A DNA stretch of 45,656 nucleotides, taken from NCBI GenBank assembly GCA_019163135.1, contig JAFLKR010000150.1:1-45656 (forward strand), in the 5' to 3' direction. Shown here in pieces: positions 41,777 to 45,656 of this stretch. The notes beneath the pieces were generated by a model. That model had not been told where the DNA came from and did no database searches. It worked only from the letters and a program-made list of their open reading frames with translations. The number at the start of each line of letters is the position of its first letter. Position 1 is the first letter of the stretch. Origin of the DNA: Desulfobulbaceae bacterium (GTDB lineage Bacteria > Desulfobacterota > Desulfobulbia > Desulfobulbales > Desulfobulbaceae). The position numbers and the translations under genes are program-made.

Positions 41777-42898
41777 TTATTTAGTCTCGGCTGCAGGAGG
41801 TTCTTTGCCGGTTTTCCTGGAGAGGTCGAGCAAAGGCAGAACGTTTTGCTGGCTTTTATCCATAACATAGACATGTTCGACATGAGGGATGATGTCCTGC
41901 ATGGCCTCAAGATACATCCGTTGCCGGGTGACCTCTTCGGCACCCTGATATTCTTTGACTATCGCTTTAAACCGATTGGTTTCACCGTTAGCACGATTGA
42001 TCCGTTCTGCTGCATATCCATGTGCTTCTTCAATGATTTTCTTGGCGCTGCCTCCGGCCTTGGGGATGACCTTGTTGTAGGTCTCTTCCGCCTCGTTGAT
42101 CAATCGCTTCATATCCTGGTCCGCCTCGTTAACCTCGTTGAATGCCGGTTTTACCTGTTCGGGCGGATTGATGTCCAGGAGTTGCAGGGTAACGAGGGTA
42201 ATGCCGCATTGCAGCCGATCCATTTGACTCTGCAATTCTTTTTTGGCACTGGCGGCCAGTACCTCACGGTTGCTGAGCACATAATCAAAGTCCATATTGC
42301 CGACAATCCGCCGGGTGACGGTTTCCGACCCATCCCGCACCATCTGGGAGACATCGCGAACCTTGAAGAGGTAATGCACCGGATCGCTGATCTTGTATTG
42401 GACAATCCAGGCGACTTCGATCACGTCTTTGTTGCCGGTGAGCATGAGGGCTTCCATGGCGTATCCTTTACGATCGAAGGCGGTGTTGACGCCTGGGGAA
42501 CGGGTGCGAAACCCGAATTCCTCTTTGCGGACGCTTTCGACATCAACCTTAGCCAAATCTTCCAGATAGGGAACTTTAAAATGAAGACCGGATTGGGAGG
42601 TGCGGTTATATTTTCCCAAACGCAGGATGATGCCGACCTCACCCGGTTTGATGGTGTAGAAACTGGAAAAAGCGGTTTGCAGAGCAATCGCCGCCAGTAC
42701 GATTGCGACAATTTTACTGGCGCTGGATAGAAGGTTCGGTTGCTCTTCGGGGGGCGGGGCACCCGATCCATTGGGCTTCGGTTTTTGCTCCTTACCCGCA
42801 AAGGAGTCTCTGATTTTTTGGATAAGAATGGCTAGAAAATCTTCCGGCCCGGTGGGTTTCTTTTTCTGCCCCCAGGGAGGTTGTTCATTCATCGGCAT
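41777..42898 (-). CDS. hflK: HflK, SPFH/prohibitin-family membrane protein
   Basis: 373 residues. A Pro/Gly/Gln-rich cytoplasmic start (NEQPPWGQKKKPTGPEDF), one membrane helix (about 58-78), the SPFH domain (FYTIKPGEVGIILRLGKYN) and a coiled coil (EVNEADQDMKRLINEAEETYN, then AERINRANGETNRF), all as in HflK. It pairs with HflC encoded directly downstream and modulates FtsH. GGAG 9 nt before the ATG supports the start at 42898. The family usually has Arg-Ala after the coiled coil; this one has a similar long tail ending in KTGKEPPAAETK. Confidence 0.95.
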   Translation of the reverse strand: MPMNEQPPWGQKKKPTGPEDFLAILIQKIRDSFAGKEQKPKPNGSGAPPPEEQPNLLSSASKIVAIVLAAIALQTAFSSFYTIKPGEVGIILRLGKYNRTSQSGLHFKVPYLEDLAKVDVESVRKEEFGFRTRSPGVNTAFDRKGYAMEALMLTGNKDVIEVAWIVQYKISDPVHYLFKVRDVSQMVRDGSETVTRRIVGNMDFDYVLSNREVLAASAKKELQSQMDRLQCGITLVTLQLLDINPPEQVKPAFNEVNEADQDMKRLINEAEETYNKVIPKAGGSAKKIIEEAHGYAAERINRANGETNRFKAIVKEYQGAEEVTRQRMYLEAMQDIIPHVEHVYVMDKSQQNVLPLLDLSRKTGKEPPAAETK

Positions 42899-43130
42899 GG
42901 ATACAGCTCCATTTGTTGGACTTGGAATACGAGATTAAGTTTGAGGTCGATGTATCAGCGGCAATCAGAACTGCATTGAGCGAGGGCAGGCAACGATCCT
43001 CGCGCGCAGGTGGGTATAAACGGGATTACTTTATGCACGATGAATTGTAACGTCAATTAAGATCGGACATGGTGGAGGTATTTCTTGAATGGGGTGCCAG
43101 CAAGACCACGGATGGGCAAAATCAGGTGGA

Positions 43131-44066
43131 TTAGTAAAGGGCCAGCAGCCAGCAGAGCATTATGGTTGCCAGGGAGATGCCAAAGCTAATGGCTTGAAAT
43201 AACGGTCTGCGGAATTTTTCGATCAAACCGGTGCTGCCCAGCAGCACCCCGGTGCTAATACCGGTGATGAATCCGAAAAAATGAGCGCCCAGATCGGTCT
43301 GCACCCCTTCGCTGCCGAGAAAGGCCAGCAGGCCGGCCCCGGCTCCAAGGGGCAGGAGGAGTCCTTTGACGGGACGTGCCGACAACCGGGTGAGTTGCAG
43401 GCCAGTGAATATACCGATGGCGGCAAAAACGGAGGTAGAAAGACCTACTGAGATATGGGGTTGGCGATGCAGAACGACATTCAGCAGATTGGCGATAAGT
43501 CCATCCAGGATCAGGAGCAGCCATGCCAGACCGTATCCGGTGGTCCTGCCGAGGAAGTGAATCGTCAGGCCGCCAATGAGGCAGTTGCCGGCAAGATGGA
43601 CCAAGTCGGCGTGCAGAGTGAGGGCGGTCACCAGGCGCCACCATTGCCCTTGGGTTAGAATGGCCACGCTGTCGATTGCCCCCTGGGCAAACCAGCGGCT
43701 CTCTGATGCCCAAGGACCGGTGTGTAAATAAAACAGGGCGAGCAACCCCAACATCATCAGAGTAGGCGGAGTCTGCGGGTGCAAGGTTTGCCGGGGCGGG
43801 GGCGGTGCCGGCCAGTTTTGGTTTTCTGCCAGGAACTCGTTGAGGTGAAAAACAGCGGTTTCGGCATCCTCGACGGCTACCTGGAGTTCGTCGGTCTGTT
43901 CATCGAGAAAATGTTCGATGCCAACGGCGGATAAGACCAGTGACAAGGACTCGAGGGGCGCGGTATTCTTACCGGCTATCCGCACCAGTGCATCGGTTTC
44001 TGCCGCGTTTTGAATCGAAGGCTTAAGCTTGAAGCGGTGGCGGTGCACTCTAAACGAGGATGTCAT
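43131..44066 (-). CDS. Rhomboid-family intramembrane serine protease
   Basis: 311 residues. An N-terminal ~90-residue soluble region, then a Pro-rich linker and six or so membrane helices. The catalytic features are present: HADLVHLAGNCL (152-163, with His157 and Asn161 of the oxyanion site), the nucleophile loop VGLSTSVFA with Ser210 (GxS-x2-F type), and the histidine His262 in LGAHFFGF. The nucleophile loop is GLSTS, not the common GASG, so it belongs to a diverged branch. It should cleave helix-breaking segments of membrane proteins; the substrate is unknown. It is 232 bp from hflK, and the spacer has no gene. Confidence 0.87.
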   Translation of the reverse strand: MTSSFRVHRHRFKLKPSIQNAAETDALVRIAGKNTAPLESLSLVLSAVGIEHFLDEQTDELQVAVEDAETAVFHLNEFLAENQNWPAPPPPRQTLHPQTPPTLMMLGLLALFYLHTGPWASESRWFAQGAIDSVAILTQGQWWRLVTALTLHADLVHLAGNCLIGGLTIHFLGRTTGYGLAWLLLILDGLIANLLNVVLHRQPHISVGLSTSVFAAIGIFTGLQLTRLSARPVKGLLLPLGAGAGLLAFLGSEGVQTDLGAHFFGFITGISTGVLLGSTGLIEKFRRPLFQAISFGISLATIMLCWLLALY

Positions 44067-44239
44067 CAGAAAACGGGGAGGAATCGCTGTAAGCCGGAAT
44101 ATCTTGACAATGGATTTATCGTCATTAGAATTAATTTTGTTTAATGTACCAGGCCTTCACTGTGGATCCCTTGGGAACTGTCGGCAATGGCAGCGCCACA
44201 CCAGATTCTATCCCACAATGTACTTACGGAAAAATTATT

Positions 44240-45184
44240 ATGCTTGCACTAATGAAACGATGCACCCCCTTTTTGCTGGTTTTTTTCGCGCTGACCTTCA
44301 TGGAAGCCGGAATATCAGCGGACTATGCTGAAGCCCGTTCACAGTCCGGCGGTCGATCCTTTAGCAGTCCCGCCAGCCGTCAGGCACCGCAATCGGCTCC
44401 GAGTCAATTCGGTCAGAAGCAACAACAATCACAGCCGGGCGGATTTGGCAGAGGCCTGATGGGGGGGCTAGTGGGAGGGGCTCTAGGCGGCATGCTGTTA
44501 GGCAGTATGTTTGGCGCCAGCGGCAGCGGCATGGGCATTCTTCCTCTACTGTTACTGGGCGGGGTTGGCTACTTTCTCTATAAACGCTTTGCCAATCGGC
44601 CGTCTGTACCCTCATCCGGCGGTTACCAATCGCCACCCGAGGCCAACCGATTTCAGGGGGCCGGCGGCGGGTTCGGCGGCAGTTCCATACCGCCGGTGCC
44701 GCCACCTATTCCACCGATTCGGGAAACCAATTCTATTGAAGGTGGCTTGGCGGAAATTCGGTTGACCGACCCTGGCTTTGACGACAAACATTTCCTTGAG
44801 GTGGCCTCGGATGTTTTTTTCAAGATTCAGGCGGGCTGGATGCGACGCGATCTGAGTTCCTATCGCAATCTGCTGGGTGATCAACTGGCCGCTGAGTACG
44901 ACCGACATTTTGCTCAGATGAAGGCGGCGGGGCATATCAATAAACTGGAAAGTATCGCGGTCCGTCGGTTGGAAATTGTCGCTGCGGGGAGTGAAAATGG
45001 TGAGGACTTTGTCACCGTCCTGTTCACTGCTAATCTGCTGGATTATAAGGTGGATGAAAAAACCGGGGCTCTGGTCGAAGGCAGCATGACCGAACCGGTG
45101 AAATTTGCCGAGCAATGGACTTGGGCCCGACCCATTCGTACTGAAAACTGGCGACTGGAAGGCATTGAGGTCGTGGAAGGCTAA
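44240..45184 (+). CDS. Tim44-like domain membrane protein
   Basis: 314 residues from the ATG at 44240, just before a signal peptide or anchor (MKRCTPFLLVFFALTFMEAG); an upstream frame start is not conserved. Next are a Gln/Ser/Pro/Gly-rich spacer (35-70), a Gly-rich hydrophobic hairpin or membrane segment (RGLMGGLVGGALGGMLLG, then GILPLLLLGGVGYFLYKR; 71-117), another Pro/Gly linker, and a C-terminal Tim44/TimA-like domain (about 170-310; VASDVFFKIQAGWMRRDLSS, VKFAEQWTWARP, NWRLEGIEVVEG). Bacterial Tim44-like proteins are membrane-attached and of unsettled function, linked to cell-surface or transport roles. Monocistronic. Confidence 0.9.
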   Translation: MLALMKRCTPFLLVFFALTFMEAGISADYAEARSQSGGRSFSSPASRQAPQSAPSQFGQKQQQSQPGGFGRGLMGGLVGGALGGMLLGSMFGASGSGMGILPLLLLGGVGYFLYKRFANRPSVPSSGGYQSPPEANRFQGAGGGFGGSSIPPVPPPIPPIRETNSIEGGLAEIRLTDPGFDDKHFLEVASDVFFKIQAGWMRRDLSSYRNLLGDQLAAEYDRHFAQMKAAGHINKLESIAVRRLEIVAAGSENGEDFVTVLFTANLLDYKVDEKTGALVEGSMTEPVKFAEQWTWARPIRTENWRLEGIEVVEG

Positions 45185-45215
45185 ATAAATATCCGTTTAA
45201 CCCCCTGACGACAAA

Positions 45216-45246
45216 GGGCTGCACCTCAGAGGTGCAGCCCTTTTTT
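45216..45246. terminator. Bidirectional rho-independent terminator
   Basis: GGGCTGCACCT (45216-45226) pairs with AGGTGCAGCCC (45230-45240), loop of 3, flanked by A-run and six T, so it can terminate both the Tim44-like gene and the convergent etfA. Confidence 0.95.
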
Positions 45247-45282
45247 ATTTTCCAATTAGGCACTCCACTGGGGAGCTTACGG

Positions 45283-45656
45283 TCAACGTGCCTGCAGTTT
45301 TTCGGTCAATACCGGCAGAAACTGCTTGAGATCGGCCACTACGAACACATCGGCCACCTCGCCGATGGGCGCATCCTTGTCGGTATTGATGGCCACGATG
45401 AAGTCTGATTTCTTCATGCCGGCCAAGTGCTGGATCGCCCCGGAAATGCCGCAGGCCACATAGAGCTTGGGAGTAACGGTCCGGCCGGTGGTGCCGACCT
45501 GGCGATTGTGGTCCACCCACCCGGCGTCAACCACCGGACGACTGGCGCCGTATTCGCCGCCGAGTGCCGCCGCCAGTGCCTGGACCATGGCGACATTCTC
45601 TGGCTTACCCACCCCCCGGCCGGCGCTGATAATGATCTCGGACTTGGTTAGGTCAA
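45283..45656 (-). CDS. etfA: Electron-transfer flavoprotein alpha subunit, C-terminal part (5' end off window)
   Basis: The frame is open from the right edge to a TGA at 45283, giving the last ~123 residues. This is the FAD-binding domain of Etf[77 protein letters not shown]. It carries electrons from acyl-CoA and other dehydrogenases to the quinone pool, or to bifurcating enzymes. The partner EtfB is expected upstream, beyond the window. The start of the gene is not visible. Confidence 0.95.
   Translation of the reverse strand, partial: DLTKSEIIISAGRGVGKPENVAMVQALAAALGGEYGASRPVVDAGWVDHNRQVGTTGRTVTPKLYVACGISGAIQHLAGMKKSDFIVAINTDKDAPIGEVADVFVVADLKQFLPVLTEKLQAR

Overview
This window looks like chromosomal DNA of a mesophilic Desulfobacterota (deltaproteobacterium), plausibly a relative of the Desulfobulbales. 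That placement is an inference from gene content and protein style: a ribosome-hibernation factor fused to a cold-shock domain, an electron-transfer flavoprotein, small Cys-rich zinc-ribbon proteins and many exported or lipid-anchored envelope proteins. No ribosomal RNA or marker-gene comparison was possible.

Layout. 1-4.3 kb is a loose accessory region: a partial beta-carbonic-anhydrase-like gene running off the left edge, an exported metallo-beta-lactamase-fold hydrolase, a small unknown gene behind a strong promoter and a hairpin-rich leader, a tandem zinc-ribbon protein, and a decayed outer-membrane barrel gene. 4.3-7.7 kb holds a crotonase-family gene with its terminator, dnaA, and a 1.1-kb stretch with few genes. 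7.7-11.7 kb carries three overlapping genes for lipid-linked glycan chemistry (PIG-V-like mannosyltransferase, GT2 polyprenyl-glycosyltransferase, YdjC/ChbG-type deacetylase), facing a SAM methyltransferase.

11.9-23.2 kb is a minus-strand run of seven genes whose products all carry export or lipoprotein signals: an 809-residue triple-repeat protein with an Arg-Gly tail, a lipoprotein, a giant MscK-like mechanosensitive channel, a lipase-like lipoprotein, a MipA/OmpV protein with an apparent internal deletion, a DUF3313 lipoprotein and a SYLF lipid-binding protein. This is the strongest candidate for an undescribed envelope system. Next is an intact tRNA-Ala(GGC) whose 3' end and terminator are repeated about 820 bp away, bracketing one small secreted-protein gene: a possible miniature tRNA-targeted island.

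25-31 kb is the classical rod-shape operon mreB-mreC-mreD-mrdA(PBP2)-rodA, converging on hemH. The rest is core or housekeeping: hpf-cold-shock fusion, polA, a 40-residue protein upstream of a PilZ protein, a DUF4139 protein, citrate synthase, a zinc-ribbon protein, hflK-hflC, a rhomboid protease, a Tim44-like membrane protein, and the 3' part of etfA at the right edge. Several clear intrinsic terminators separate these units.
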